64,000 nucleotides of DNA from Fibrobacterota bacterium (GTDB lineage: Bacteria > Fibrobacterota > Chitinivibrionia > Chitinivibrionales > Chitinispirillaceae). The stretch lies in contig JAEZKC010000048.1 in assembly GCA_023436205.1 (NCBI GenBank), forward strand, positions 39,772 through 103,771, written 5' to 3'. The position numbers and the translations under genes were made by a program. Of this stretch, positions 52,272 through 62,506 are shown one piece after another. Below the pieces are notes generated by a model that worked only from the letters and a program-made list of their open reading frames with translations, did no database searches and was not told the DNA's origin. How positions within the stretch are numbered: the first letter of the stretch is position 1; every line of letters begins with the position of its first letter.

Positions 52272-55200
52272 TCAGAGCTCGAACCACACAGTTGCTCCTT
52301 TTCCCTCCTCACCTGTAATCCAGATCTTGCCTCCGTGTCTGTTTATCACCCTTTGCACAATGGCAAGTCCAATACCAGTTCCGGGGAATTCTTTTTCTGA
52401 ATGCAAGCGCTGAAATGGTTTGAACAGCCGATCTGTCTGCGCCTTGGGAAAACCGGCTCCATTATCTTTAATGAAAAATACAGACGTATTTCTTGCCATC
52501 AGTTCAGTACCAGTTGGTTCTTGATAACAGCCAAATTCAATTTTGGGGTTTGTGGTTTTACCAGTGTATTTCCAGGCATTGCTGAAGAGATTGGTGAGTG
52601 CCATATTCAAAAGACGACTATCGCCATGAACTGACAGAGATTCTTCAATAGTAATCTCGACATTTCTGTCCGGATTTTGTGACTGCAGCTCCTCAATAAT
52701 TGCTTTGGCTATACTGCTCAGGTCGACTTTTTCCAGTATCATCTCCTGTTGGGAAATGCGGGAGAGGCTGAGCATATCGTCTATAAGTGAACCCATTTTC
52801 TCGGCGCCGGAAATTATACGTTGAATGTAGTTTTTCCCTGTATCATCGAGCTTTTCCAGATAATCTTCCAGTAGAAACTCACTGAAACCCTTGATCGCTC
52901 TTAAAGGAGCACGTAAATCATGGGAAACAGAATAGGAGAATGCTTCAAGCTCTTTGTTTGCAGATGCCAGTTCGTCAATTTTACGCCTAACCTCATTTTC
53001 CAGTTTTTTGCGTTCGGTAATGTCGTGGATGATAGAGAAGAGGAGAGGCTTTTCTGTGACAAAAATAGGGGTGGAATAAACTTCCACAATTCTGATATCT
53101 CCATTGGCCAGTTTATGCGGGAACTCAAAGTGATTCCGTTCCTTATTTATCACGTGAAGACGTTCTTTTTTGATCTGTTCAGGAGGTAGTTGATTTAACT
53201 GCTCTATAGATAAATGTCTAAGTTCTTCGCGAGTGTATCCATAAAAAGATGCCGCTGCACTGTTACCCTCCACTATGGCTCCGGTTTGAGGATCAATCAG
53301 CAGCATAACTGCTGTGTGGGCTTCGAACATTGTTCTAAGCCGTTGCTCATTCTTTTGAATCGATTGCTCATAGAGTTTGCGATCGGTAATGTTCAACACA
53401 AATGCAAGAACATCACCCTGACTTTCGGGCATCATTGCTCCTGTTACCAGTACAGGAATACGGGTACCATCACGTTTGGAGTATTCCTTTTCAATAGTGT
53501 TACTGATGCCGTTTTTCTCAAGTTGCTGCAGGGCCATTTCATCAATAGCTTCCCAGCCTGGAGGGGTAATGGTTTTCCAGTTAATATGACCATTATCAAG
53601 TTCCTCACGTGTGTAACCGAGTAAATTCAGAAAGTAGTCGTTTGCATGAGTTATGATACCATCGAATTTGGCGATAAGAATTCCTATCCCTCCGATTCGA
53701 TGATCAAAAAAGGTTTGTAAGCGCTTGTAGGCGATTTGCAGCTGTTTTTCTTTGTAAACACGGTTCATGGCAGTGGCAACCTGGTCTGCGACCGCGTTCA
53801 TCAGGCTCAGGTCATCTTCGTTGAAGCTGGAGCGTTTTTTAGTTCCAAAGGAGAGTGTTCCCAGTACCTTTCCGTTTTCACCAAAGAGTGGATGACAGGC
53901 GTAAGCTTTTACCCCAAAGGACTTAACCAGTTCTGCACGTGGATCAGAGGTGTTTTGAATGTCGTCTGCGACAATTCGGATGGCCTGAAGTGCTGCACAG
54001 CCACAGATTGCTATTCCATAATTCAACCATTCGATTTCCCTTGCGGTTTCTTCGGGAATACCGGAGCAGGCATTCAGATGGAGTTTCTGCTTTTCATCAT
54101 TCACCAGGTAATTGAAGAAAACATCACAATCAAGGTATTCCATGGTTTTTTGGCAAAGTGAATTCACCAGTTTCTGAGGATCTGTTGAGTGGAGCAGTTT
54201 GTTGGCAGTTTCAGCAAGCAAGGCGAAACGCTTCTCGCTTTTTTTGAGAATCTCGTCTGCTTTCTTGCGCTCAGAGATATCCTGAGCAAGACCCACTGCG
54301 CCAAGGAGATTACCGGAATAATCTATAATCGGTGCTGCAGAAGCAGAAATGACTCCTTCTGATCCGTCAAATTTGCGAATGTTGTATTCTACCCCCATAA
54401 TGATTTTTTTAGAGTTCAGGGCGCGAGGTATCGGATGCTCTTCCGGAAGCACTTTACGTCCGTTATCAGGCCACCAGCACTCATATTTATTGTACTCAGT
54501 AATATTCTCTGAAAGTGGAGTCTGACCTGCCCAAATTTTTTCCGCTTGTGGATTTGTGTTAACAATTCTACCGGAAGGATCTGTAATCCATACTCCTATT
54601 GGAAGCTGCTCCAGGATCGTTGATAATCTTTTTTCACTTGCAACCAGAGCCTCCCGGGCTTCTTTTTGTTCGGTAATGTCATCAAGTACACTCACTAGAC
54701 GTATAGGTTGACCTTCTGATGAGTATTCGAAACGGCCGAAATATTCTATCCATCGCCACTGACCGTCATTGCGTCTCTTGATTCGGTATTTACCGTTGAA
54801 CTGTGCCTTAGACTGCATACTTAAAGCAATTTCCTGAGCAAACCACTGCAGATCTTCAGGGTGGATCACCTCCGATTCAAAAATCTCCCGGGTTACCGGT
54901 TCATCTCCGGGGGTGAGCCCGAAGATTTGAAACATACGCTCATTGTCCCAGTGAGGCTTATCATTTACGACATCCCATTCAAAAACACCCAGTTCTGCTG
55001 CATCAGTGGCGAGCCGCAAGCGCTTCTCCCGCTCTTCAATCTCTTTTTGCGCTTGCTTGATATGTGATATATCGGCTCCGGTTGTTATGAAATACTCTCC
55101 TAGAGGAACACTGGCAAATCGAAAATGTTTATTAAGATGAGGGAAGTAATCTTCATAAAATAATGGCTTGTTCTCTGTAAAAATTTTACTGACAATAGGC

Positions 55201-58200
55201 ATATAATGATCTGTGGCGCCAGGCCCGAAGATCTCTTCGGTGGTTTTTCCGATAATGTCATTGAGATTGTCAAATCCCCAAGTTTTCAGGGTCGGGGGAT
55301 TGGCATCAACCAGTTTCCAAGTCTTAATCTGTCCTGATGTATCTCTCACCAGTTTCCAGTAATGTACCTCTTCAGCCATGTTTTCAAAAAGTGTATGGTA
55401 CTTTTCTTCGCTTTCTCTGATTTTCTGCTCGGCAATTTTTCTTTCGGTGATGTCGTGTATCATACCCACAGAGCGAATGACATTTCCGTTTTCATCTCTG
55501 TAGTGCTCGCATTTTTCGTGGACAATCCGGACTTCGCCTGTATTTTTTCTAATGACCCGGTGCTCAATTTCATAATAATCTTTTCCCTCGCGGATGGAAT
55601 CAGAGTATGCCTTGTCCACCATGGCACAGTCATCGGGATGAATCGCACTCAGAAAAGACTCATAGCTTGGGACAAATTCCTCTGAGTTTAGACCGAAGAT
55701 ACGGTAAACCTCATCAGACCAGGTAAGTTTATTTGCAATAAGGTCCAGCTCCCATGATCCAAGATGCGCTATTTCCTGTGCTCGTTTTAGTTGGAGTTCA
55801 CTTAAGGCCAAAGAGCTTTCCATTGACTTGCGTTCGGTAATGTCAAGATTGATTCCCGCCCAGGCAGTTATTTTCCCGTTTTCATCCCGTACGGGTCTCC
55901 CACGGGTAAGTACAGTACGGATCTCTCCATGGCGGTCGATAATGCGATGCTCATAGTCCCAGTCACGTCCGCTCTTAACACATTTGAGCCACTTCTCCAT
56001 CATTGGTTCGATATCCTCAGGAACCAGTCGATGGGTCCAGCCAAAACCCTGCATCTCCTCCATTGTCATATCTAGCAGGTCAAGAAACGACTGACTGGTG
56101 TAAACTGCTTTGCCATCGGCATCTGTGAGCCAGATGCCGTAAGGGAGTATTTCCCCCATAATGCGATAGCGCTGCTCTGACTCGGCAAGTGCCTGCTTTT
56201 CTTGTGCAAGCCGGTTAATCAGGTGTTCTCTTTCTATTTCAACTTTTTTACGTTCTGTGGTTTCGCTCAGTGCAAGCACTAGTCCCTCTACCGAATCCAA
56301 TTTGTTTTTAAGAGGTGTAAGTACCCAGTTCCAGTAGGTGGTTTCCTGTGTCCCAGGAAAAGTAAATGGTTTATCCACGTATTCTTCAGCGATTCCAGTA
56401 TCTCTGACTTTTTTGAAGATCTTTTCGTTTTCTTCATCGGGAAAGAGAGTGAAGTGGTTCTTGCCGATAAGTTCAGTCGATGTAAATCCACATCTCTCTG
56501 CATATATTCTGTTCACACGTACAAAATTGAAATTTTTATCCAGATAGGCTATATGGAAATTTTGCGGGCTGTCTATAACTGTCTGCAGCAGATCTTTTTC
56601 GCGCTCCAGTTCTTTTTCGGCAGAAACTCTTTCGGTGACATCTGCAGCATAAACATTCAAATATCCTGATTCTGGTACGGGCACGATGTTAAGCTGGAAA
56701 TGGCGATTGTCAATGGGTACAGTGATTTTTCTGGATTTCTGTTCTTTGAAGGCTTGAGCCGCTTCCTGACTCCAGCGCTCAGGCACTCTGTTTCCTATGG
56801 CGCAGTTGCAGGTTTTCAGAAGCTGTTGTCCTGAACCGTTGAGGAGCTGAATGATCCCATTCTGATCGATACGAAGAACCGGTGAGGGGTTCTCAAGGGG
56901 AAATTTGGAGATGTTGAACATTTCCTCCTCGATTTTCTTCCGCTCCGTAATATCAATGAAATTGACTACAACGCCTTCGATTCGGTTATCCAAAGTTCGA
57001 TAGGGTAGTGTCGTTCGGATATAAAAAGTGTCCTTGATAGGAAATTCCTTCTTGCTGGGGATAAGCTGCTCAAGAACAGATTTGACATCAGCAATGAGAT
57101 CCGGGCCAAGGTTTTCATGAGAAAGGTCAAGCAGGTATCGTCCCAGATCTGACGGGATGAGCTTGACAAGTTTTGTCATGGCGGGAGTGAACCTGCGCAC
57201 CCTGTAATCCTGATCAAGAAAGAGGGTGGGGATGTTTGTACTGGAAATGAAGTTGTTCAGGTCGTTATTGGTCTGGTCCTGCTCTTCTATTTTTGATTGA
57301 AGCTGATTGTTTACAGTAGATAGCTCTTCATTTAGTGACTGCAGCTCCTCCCTGCTTGTCTCCAGTTCCTCGTTGGCGGCCTGAAGCTCTTCATTGGCAG
57401 ATTGTAGCTCCTCGTTGAGGCTCTTAAGCTGTTCCACATTTCGCTGATTGTCTTCCCGTGTGGCGCTAAGTTCATGTTCCAGTTGTCTCAGAGCGCTCTC
57501 TTCTATTTGAACCTGCTCCAGTTGGTCCTCTGCATTGTCTCCCCGTCTTCCATCGCGAAAAGTGACCAGAGCCAATTCGCTTATGTTGTCGAGTCGGGAT
57601 ACTGTAATGGATACAGGGGTTTTTCTGTCCTGCGATGAAATGGAGATCCTCAGGGAAACATGAGTGTTTTCCTGGAGTGCTTTCAGGACGGCGGCTCTCA
57701 TTCTGCCCCGGACATTTTCAGGGAGGTGGTCAAGAAGGTTGCTGGTTTCAGCACCGCGGGGGTGGACCAGAAAACGATTGGTCGGTCCGTTCCGGTAAAA
57801 AATTTCAAACTGGGAGTCAATGCCCACTGCTGCTGGGGCGTACCGTTCAAGGAGAGCCTCCTGAGCTCGTTCGACTGCACTTGACCTGTGGCTTAATAAT
57901 TTAACACGTGATAAATCCCTGAGTGCACTTTCCGATTGGAAGCCAATACTCAATGGCATGTGGATCTGTTTGTTTTCGCCGATTTTTTGAAAAATGCGGG
58001 AATGTTTTCCTGCAATCTGCCTGAAAAGTGAGCTGCGACTGCCGAGGGTTTCCGCATTGCCCAGAAACAGATACCCCCCAGATTTGAGTGCATAATGAAA
58101 GATGTCAAAACATTTCTCCTGAGCCTCGGGTTCCAAATAGATAAGCAAATTTCGGCAGATAACAAGGTCCAGTTTGGAGAATGGGGGATCGCTGAGCACA

Positions 58201-59390
58201 TTCTGCCGGGCAAAAACCACGTGTTCCCGTATTCCTTTAACAGGAATTATGGAAAGAGAGTCTTCTGAACAAGTGAAAAAAGCTTTCAGGTAATCAGGCG
58301 GGATATCGGCCGCCATGTTTTCCGGGTATTTTCCCTCCCGGGCTTTTTCCAGGGCATTCTCATTAATATCGGTAGCAAAGACCTGAATTTCCCGGCTGAT
58401 TTGCCTTTTGTCTAGTTCGGCATGGATGAGCATCGCAATGGAGTATGCCTCTTCACCAGTGGAGCATGCGGGACTCCACACCCTGACCGGTCCGGTTTTC
58501 GGTGGAGAGATCAGTTGTGTTATTACTTCTGATTTCAGGGTGTTCCACATTTCCCTGTCTCTGAAAAAAGAGGTAACTCCAATCATGAAATCCTGCGCGA
58601 GCGCAAATGCCTCTTCCGGTTTGCTGTTAAGAAGTATGAGATAATCATCGATTCGGGAGATGCCATGCATAAAGAGTCGGCGCTGCAAACGTCTGATAAT
58701 TACGTTTCGTTTGTAATGATTGAACCAGTGGCCGGTCTTCTCGTGCATCAGATAGAAAAACGCATCAAATTGAGGTTGTTCAGTGAGACCCTCAATCTGT
58801 TCCAGTCCCGAATTTGCGGGTTGACCGATTCCGGGGAGAGCTGAAACGATGCTGTCGATGTCAAGCACCTTGTCATATTTGCCGCTTGAGATGACCGACT
58901 GGGGCATTTCGGGATACTTGGCACTACGGGGGTTCTGAACGATAACAGTTCCTCCAGCTGAAAACACTTGATATGCCCCCCGTGTGCCGTCCGAACCTGA
59001 GCCGGAAAGAATCACGGCTGTGGAATGTTCTTTATGTTCATGTGCCAGTGATATGAAAAATCTATCGATGGAGTGATGAATGTTTTCGGATAGAAGAGGG
59101 TAAGTTTTGAGTTGATCATTTTCGATAATCAGACCGCAATTCGGAGCATTGACATATATATATCCGCTCTGGGGGTATGTTTCACAGGTGACTTCCTGAA
59201 TTGTAAAAGCGGGAAACTTGGATATGAGCAGATCTGACAGACTGTTCTGCTGGTCGGGAACATCATAATAGATGAATACCAGTGAGGGTTTAAATCGTGC
59301 CGGAAGGCTGTTCAGAATAGCTTCAAATGCGAATAAATCGCCTGTAGAGGCGCCTATACCTATGATTTCAGGAGAATGGCTCAAAGGCAT
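52272..59390 (-). CDS. Giant CheB-CheR-PAS(10)-GAF histidine kinase
   Basis: A 2372-residue soluble protein. Residues 8-190 are CheB-like (IIGIGASTGDLFAFEAIL, VILSGSGSDGTRG), but the catalytic His seen as QHL in active enzymes is replaced by YYDV. Residues 210-480 are a CheR methyltransferase (WSPACSTGEEAYSIAML, LVICRNLLIYL) with the SAM site intact. A coiled coil (LNEELQSANEELQAANEE) follows, then about ten PAS units each ending in DITERK-type linkers, with one GAF domain between the eighth and ninth. The end is HisKA (FSYSVSHDLRAPLRAIKG) and a complete HATPase (DNGAGFPKAQ, GTGIGLAIVQRVI). No receiver is attached. The ATG at 59390 is preferred to the GTG directly before it. Confidence 0.92.
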   Translation of the reverse strand: MPLSHSPEIIGIGASTGDLFAFEAILNSLPARFKPSLVFIYYDVPDQQNSLSDLLISKFPAFTIQEVTCETYPQSGYIYVNAPNCGLIIENDQLKTYPLLSENIHHSIDRFFISLAHEHKEHSTAVILSGSGSDGTRGAYQVFSAGGTVIVQNPRSAKYPEMPQSVISSGKYDKVLDIDSIVSALPGIGQPANSGLEQIEGLTEQPQFDAFFYLMHEKTGHWFNHYKRNVIIRRLQRRLFMHGISRIDDYLILLNSKPEEAFALAQDFMIGVTSFFRDREMWNTLKSEVITQLISPPKTGPVRVWSPACSTGEEAYSIAMLIHAELDKRQISREIQVFATDINENALEKAREGKYPENMAADIPPDYLKAFFTCSEDSLSIIPVKGIREHVVFARQNVLSDPPFSKLDLVICRNLLIYLEPEAQEKCFDIFHYALKSGGYLFLGNAETLGSRSSLFRQIAGKHSRIFQKIGENKQIHMPLSIGFQSESALRDLSRVKLLSHRSSAVERAQEALLERYAPAAVGIDSQFEIFYRNGPTNRFLVHPRGAETSNLLDHLPENVRGRMRAAVLKALQENTHVSLRISISSQDRKTPVSITVSRLDNISELALVTFRDGRRGDNAEDQLEQVQIEESALRQLEHELSATREDNQRNVEQLKSLNEELQSANEELQAANEELETSREELQSLNEELSTVNNQLQSKIEEQDQTNNDLNNFISSTNIPTLFLDQDYRVRRFTPAMTKLVKLIPSDLGRYLLDLSHENLGPDLIADVKSVLEQLIPSKKEFPIKDTFYIRTTLPYRTLDNRIEGVVVNFIDITERKKIEEEMFNISKFPLENPSPVLRIDQNGIIQLLNGSGQQLLKTCNCAIGNRVPERWSQEAAQAFKEQKSRKITVPIDNRHFQLNIVPVPESGYLNVYAADVTERVSAEKELEREKDLLQTVIDSPQNFHIAYLDKNFNFVRVNRIYAERCGFTSTELIGKNHFTLFPDEENEKIFKKVRDTGIAEEYVDKPFTFPGTQETTYWNWVLTPLKNKLDSVEGLVLALSETTERKKVEIEREHLINRLAQEKQALAESEQRYRIMGEILPYGIWLTDADGKAVYTSQSFLDLLDMTMEEMQGFGWTHRLVPEDIEPMMEKWLKCVKSGRDWDYEHRIIDRHGEIRTVLTRGRPVRDENGKITAWAGINLDITERKSMESSLALSELQLKRAQEIAHLGSWELDLIANKLTWSDEVYRIFGLNSEEFVPSYESFLSAIHPDDCAMVDKAYSDSIREGKDYYEIEHRVIRKNTGEVRIVHEKCEHYRDENGNVIRSVGMIHDITERKIAEQKIRESEEKYHTLFENMAEEVHYWKLVRDTSGQIKTWKLVDANPPTLKTWGFDNLNDIIGKTTEEIFGPGATDHYMPIVSKIFTENKPLFYEDYFPHLNKHFRFASVPLGEYFITTGADISHIKQAQKEIEEREKRLRLATDAAELGVFEWDVVNDKPHWDNERMFQIFGLTPGDEPVTREIFESEVIHPEDLQWFAQEIALSMQSKAQFNGKYRIKRRNDGQWRWIEYFGRFEYSSEGQPIRLVSVLDDITEQKEAREALVASEKRLSTILEQLPIGVWITDPSGRIVNTNPQAEKIWAGQTPLSENITEYNKYECWWPDNGRKVLPEEHPIPRALNSKKIIMGVEYNIRKFDGSEGVISASAAPIIDYSGNLLGAVGLAQDISERKKADEILKKSEKRFALLAETANKLLHSTDPQKLVNSLCQKTMEYLDCDVFFNYLVNDEKQKLHLNACSGIPEETAREIEWLNYGIAICGCAALQAIRIVADDIQNTSDPRAELVKSFGVKAYACHPLFGENGKVLGTLSFGTKKRSSFNEDDLSLMNAVADQVATAMNRVYKEKQLQIAYKRLQTFFDHRIGGIGILIAKFDGIITHANDYFLNLLGYTREELDNGHINWKTITPPGWEAIDEMALQQLEKNGISNTIEKEYSKRDGTRIPVLVTGAMMPESQGDVLAFVLNITDRKLYEQSIQKNEQRLRTMFEAHTAVMLLIDPQTGAIVEGNSAAASFYGYTREELRHLSIEQLNQLPPEQIKKERLHVINKERNHFEFPHKLANGDIRIVEVYSTPIFVTEKPLLFSIIHDITERKKLENEVRRKIDELASANKELEAFSYSVSHDLRAPLRAIKGFSEFLLEDYLEKLDDTGKNYIQRIISGAEKMGSLIDDMLSLSRISQQEMILEKVDLSSIAKAIIEELQSQNPDRNVEITIEESLSVHGDSRLLNMALTNLFSNAWKYTGKTTNPKIEFGCYQEPTGTELMARNTSVFFIKDNGAGFPKAQTDRLFKPFQRLHSEKEFPGTGIGLAIVQRVINRHGGKIWITGEEGKGATVWFEL

Positions 59391-59571
59391 CACACCTTCT
59401 TTTTTGCTGTCCCTTCAAATTGATTAAAAGGGAGCTGTTGTGTTGCACTACTTTTTCGGAAAGACTAATATATAATTATTATAATGAGTTGGCTATTAAA
59501 AGTGACTTCCGGGTCGGTAGACTTGAGAATGCAGGGGCGACGGTTGTCATTTTTATTCTGGAGGAGGCATT

Positions 59572-60714
59572 ATGACCGGCATTTTAGTAGGTTTAGCTGC
59601 AGTATTGGGTTTGTTGGATTATAGTCAGTCCATACAAATCGATACCAGTATCAGAATGCTTGAGAATACCCCTTTTTACAATGAGCTTACCGGCCTGAGG
59701 GCTCATCGTCGACTTGAACTCAGACTGCCCTCTTTTGATCTGAAGAGAGATTATTATCTTCTTTTCAGATACCGGGATTCCTCTGTTGTTCCAGTCTGGC
59801 AGAAAATTCTGAAAGAACATGATGAAAATGACCTGCTCAAGGTATGGTATATCAATGCACTTTCGCAGATGGGGGAAGAGCGCTATTTACCTCTGATTGC
59901 AGCTTACCGTAATTCCAAGAATTCAATTTTGAGGGAATGCGCTGCAAATGCTTACAGCTTTCTGGCATGCGTCGATTCAGTTGAATCCCTTGAAAAATGG
60001 TTGGAACAGGAAAAGAACGGTTATGTGGCATCAACAATCGCAGCATCCATTGAAGCTCTAAAAACAGACGGTTTGAAGCCGATTACAGATTATTTACCTC
60101 AGTACTATACCGGGCAACCGAAAAAGGTGAAGTTTTTTTATAATGTCAATGTTGAATCAAGTGAGGATTACTGGTTCAGGGAAAAGGACAGTAGTGGAGC
60201 AGAAGCAGTTTTTGGAGATAAATTCATCTTTCCTTTTCAGCAGTTCGAGAGCAGAATCAAATATGCCCCGAGGGCAGGCACCTTTGCCAACCGGCACGGG
60301 GACCTCTATCACTGCGGACAGGATATGGGGTGGTTCATGGAAGGGCTTCCGGTGCACTCGGTGGCAAACGGGAGGGTACGGAGGATCTCTCATGAGCTGT
60401 CCTGGGGGTGCATGGTGGCGATTGAGACTGCAGTTTCTTCGCAAGATACGGTTTGCGTCATTTACGGCCATCTCTCGAGGTTTATTAATGTCAAGGTAGG
60501 GGATGAGGTGTTTATGGGGCAGAAAATCGGTCAGATCGGCAATTCCGTATCTTATGAAAATGGGGGCTACTGGTCACATCTGCACCTGGGGATGGAGAGG
60601 GCGTCTTTTAGGGATGCTATGCTGTCTGGATATACCTATGAGATTGATAGATATGCGAATCCGGCGGAGTTTATAAAACGGCATTGTTTTAAGGATCAAG
60701 ACAGTGCACCATGA
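59572..60714 (+). CDS. M23-family metallopeptidase with helical-repeat N-terminus
   Basis: A 380-residue protein with a short hydrophobic N-terminus (MTGILVGLAAVLGLLDY), probably a signal or anchor. Residues 40-180 form HEAT-like helical repeats (VPVWQKILKEHDENDLLK, YLPLIAAYRNSKNSILREC). The C-terminal half is a LytM/M23 endopeptidase: zinc ligands His and Asp in YHCGQDMG, the HSVANGRVRRI strand, VCVIYGHLSRF, and the His-x-His in SHLHLGM. Such enzymes cut peptidoglycan cross-links or are inactive activators; here all ligands are present. GGAGGAGG lies before the ATG. Confidence 0.88.
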   Translation: MTGILVGLAAVLGLLDYSQSIQIDTSIRMLENTPFYNELTGLRAHRRLELRLPSFDLKRDYYLLFRYRDSSVVPVWQKILKEHDENDLLKVWYINALSQMGEERYLPLIAAYRNSKNSILRECAANAYSFLACVDSVESLEKWLEQEKNGYVASTIAASIEALKTDGLKPITDYLPQYYTGQPKKVKFFYNVNVESSEDYWFREKDSSGAEAVFGDKFIFPFQQFESRIKYAPRAGTFANRHGDLYHCGQDMGWFMEGLPVHSVANGRVRRISHELSWGCMVAIETAVSSQDTVCVIYGHLSRFINVKVGDEVFMGQKIGQIGNSVSYENGGYWSHLHLGMERASFRDAMLSGYTYEIDRYANPAEFIKRHCFKDQDSAP

Positions 60715-60787
60715 ACGTTTCTTGTTCTCATTCTGCCTTATACTTTTAAATAGATTTCCATTTCAAACAAAAGAAGATAATGTACAG

Positions 60788-61588
60788 TTATTGCGCCTTT
60801 TTAAAATGTTTGTCAAGTGCTCCACGAAGAGTGTCTAGTTCCTCAATTTTTGATTCATACATTTGCCTTAGAGATGTTCCGTTGCAGCAGTCTTCTATTT
60901 CCGTTTCAGCTCCCTTTTTCAAAAGAAGTAATGCGTACTTCAAATTATTGCTCCTGAATGCGAGATATAAGGGAGAATTAAAAAAAGGATATAAACCATT
61001 TATATTCTCTCCCAAATTTAAAATCGGGTCTAGAAGCACTTCTGCATTTTTATCTGAAATAAAATCCAAAGGGGAGGGGAGCAAGCGATATAGGGTAGAG
61101 TCTATGTGAGTATTCTCTTTTTGTTTTATCGCGTTACGATTGTGAATAGGATATCCGATACTGCAAAGAAAGTTTATAGTTTCCAAGTCGCTATTATTTA
61201 CAATCTCCTTAATAAGATGACTGTAGATTTTTCTGGTATGGATACTGATAGGGTATTGTCTGCAGAAGAATTCGAAATTCCCGTTTTGCGTATTATTTAG
61301 ATAAGCGATGTATAGTGCTCGATCCCGGAAATCTTCCGGGATGATGATATTTAGCTCTAACAGCTTTCTGAATAGTTGATCTGATTTTTGATAAACGGCT
61401 TCTGAGCAGAGTTCGTTCAGGTAGGCACTGTCCTCTTTAATTTTAACCTGGTCAACACATATCAATGATTCTTGGGCCTTGCCTGTTTTAATAGAGAGCA
61501 CGATCAAAATTAGCGGGAAAAGTTTGATGTAGCCAAATACTCTGATAATTGATGAAGGGAGTAGTTTGCTAATTGAATACATTCTCAT
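60788..61588 (-). CDS. Ankyrin-repeat-like exported protein
   Basis: A 266-residue protein with an N-terminal hydrophobic segment (IKLFPLILIVLSIKTGKA) likely to be a signal peptide. Ankyrin-like helices include DLETINFLCSIGYPI and SPLYLAFRSNNLKYALLLLKKGAETE, the latter a good match to the repeat consensus. It is richer in A+T than its neighbours. Its start lies 20 bases inside the end of the PhzF-type gene, on the same strand. The role is unknown; ankyrin repeats usually bind other proteins. Confidence 0.7.
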   Translation of the reverse strand: MRMYSISKLLPSSIIRVFGYIKLFPLILIVLSIKTGKAQESLICVDQVKIKEDSAYLNELCSEAVYQKSDQLFRKLLELNIIIPEDFRDRALYIAYLNNTQNGNFEFFCRQYPISIHTRKIYSHLIKEIVNNSDLETINFLCSIGYPIHNRNAIKQKENTHIDSTLYRLLPSPLDFISDKNAEVLLDPILNLGENINGLYPFFNSPLYLAFRSNNLKYALLLLKKGAETEIEDCCNGTSLRQMYESKIEELDTLRGALDKHFKKAQ

Positions 61589-62393
61589 CTCGCGTTACTT
61601 TCATCTTCGCTTCGAACACCGTTACCGCTCTTCCCATAATATAATTGCGATCTTTTCCCACTTTTACCCTTACAATACCTCCTCGTGTGGACAGCTGACA
61701 TCCGAGCAGATCGTTTTTCCCCAGTTGTGCACTCCAGTACTCCCCCAGGGTAGTATGTGCATAGCCGGTAACCGGATCTTCGTTGATACCCACATGCGGT
61801 GCGAAGAATCTGGAGACGAAATCGCAGGAGCTGTCCTGTGAGCGACTGGTTACAAGGACAATAGTTTCCGAGGCGGAAAGCTCCCGGAAATCAGGCTTCG
61901 CACGCCTAACCAGGTCCTCGTTTCGGGTTTCTATGAGGTACCAGCCGATTTCGCTTTTGCTGATGCGCACTATTCCATCGGAAAACCCCAGAGCGCATTC
62001 GGGACTGATTGTCAGATCTTTGTCCGAGAGTGAATCTTTGGGAAAGCTCATCTTTATCCACTCGTCTTCTCTTTCAACAGCGATCACCTCCTGCTTTGCT
62101 TTAAAGGTGATGCCGGGGCTGTTGATCCGGTTCTGTTCCCAAAGTATATGGGCTGCTGCCAGTGTGGCGTGCCCGCAAAGGTTCACTTCCTGAGTGGGAG
62201 TGAAATATCTGATGCTAAAGTGGTCTCCCTTATTTAGCAGGAATGCTGTTTCGGAGCAGTTCATTTCAGAGGCGATTGCCTGACAGTGGTGCTTGTCGAG
62301 ATCATCACTCAAAAGACATACCCCGGCGGGATTTCCCCTGAATGGCTCCGTTGTAAAGGAATCGACTTGAAAAAGCGAAAACGGCATGTGCAT
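61569..62393 (-). CDS. PhzF-family isomerase/epimerase-like protein
   Basis: A 274-residue protein of the PhzF/diaminopimelate-epimerase fold. The N-terminal FQVDSFTTEPFRGNPAGVCLL, written in short as FRGNPAGVCL, carries the conserved entry motif. The catalytic Glu is in MNCSETAFLL, followed by VNLCGHATLAAAH and INEDPVTGYAHTTLG, all as in the family. PhzF proteins isomerise small carboxylates; most members outside phenazine clusters are of unknown substrate. GGAG lies six bases before the ATG. It overlaps the following ankyrin-like gene by 20 bases. Confidence 0.9.
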   Translation of the reverse strand: MHMPFSLFQVDSFTTEPFRGNPAGVCLLSDDLDKHHCQAIASEMNCSETAFLLNKGDHFSIRYFTPTQEVNLCGHATLAAAHILWEQNRINSPGITFKAKQEVIAVEREDEWIKMSFPKDSLSDKDLTISPECALGFSDGIVRISKSEIGWYLIETRNEDLVRRAKPDFRELSASETIVLVTSRSQDSSCDFVSRFFAPHVGINEDPVTGYAHTTLGEYWSAQLGKNDLLGCQLSTRGGIVRVKVGKDRNYIMGRAVTVFEAKMKVTRDENVFN

Positions 62394-62506
62394 TTCAGGC
62401 TCCGGAGCAGCGTAAGGGTTTTTGGCGGGTCAACAGTTTCAAAATAACCTGTGATGACAGGATATGTAAAGACGGATGTTGTATGGCCTGGGGAGAAATC
62501 AAGAAA

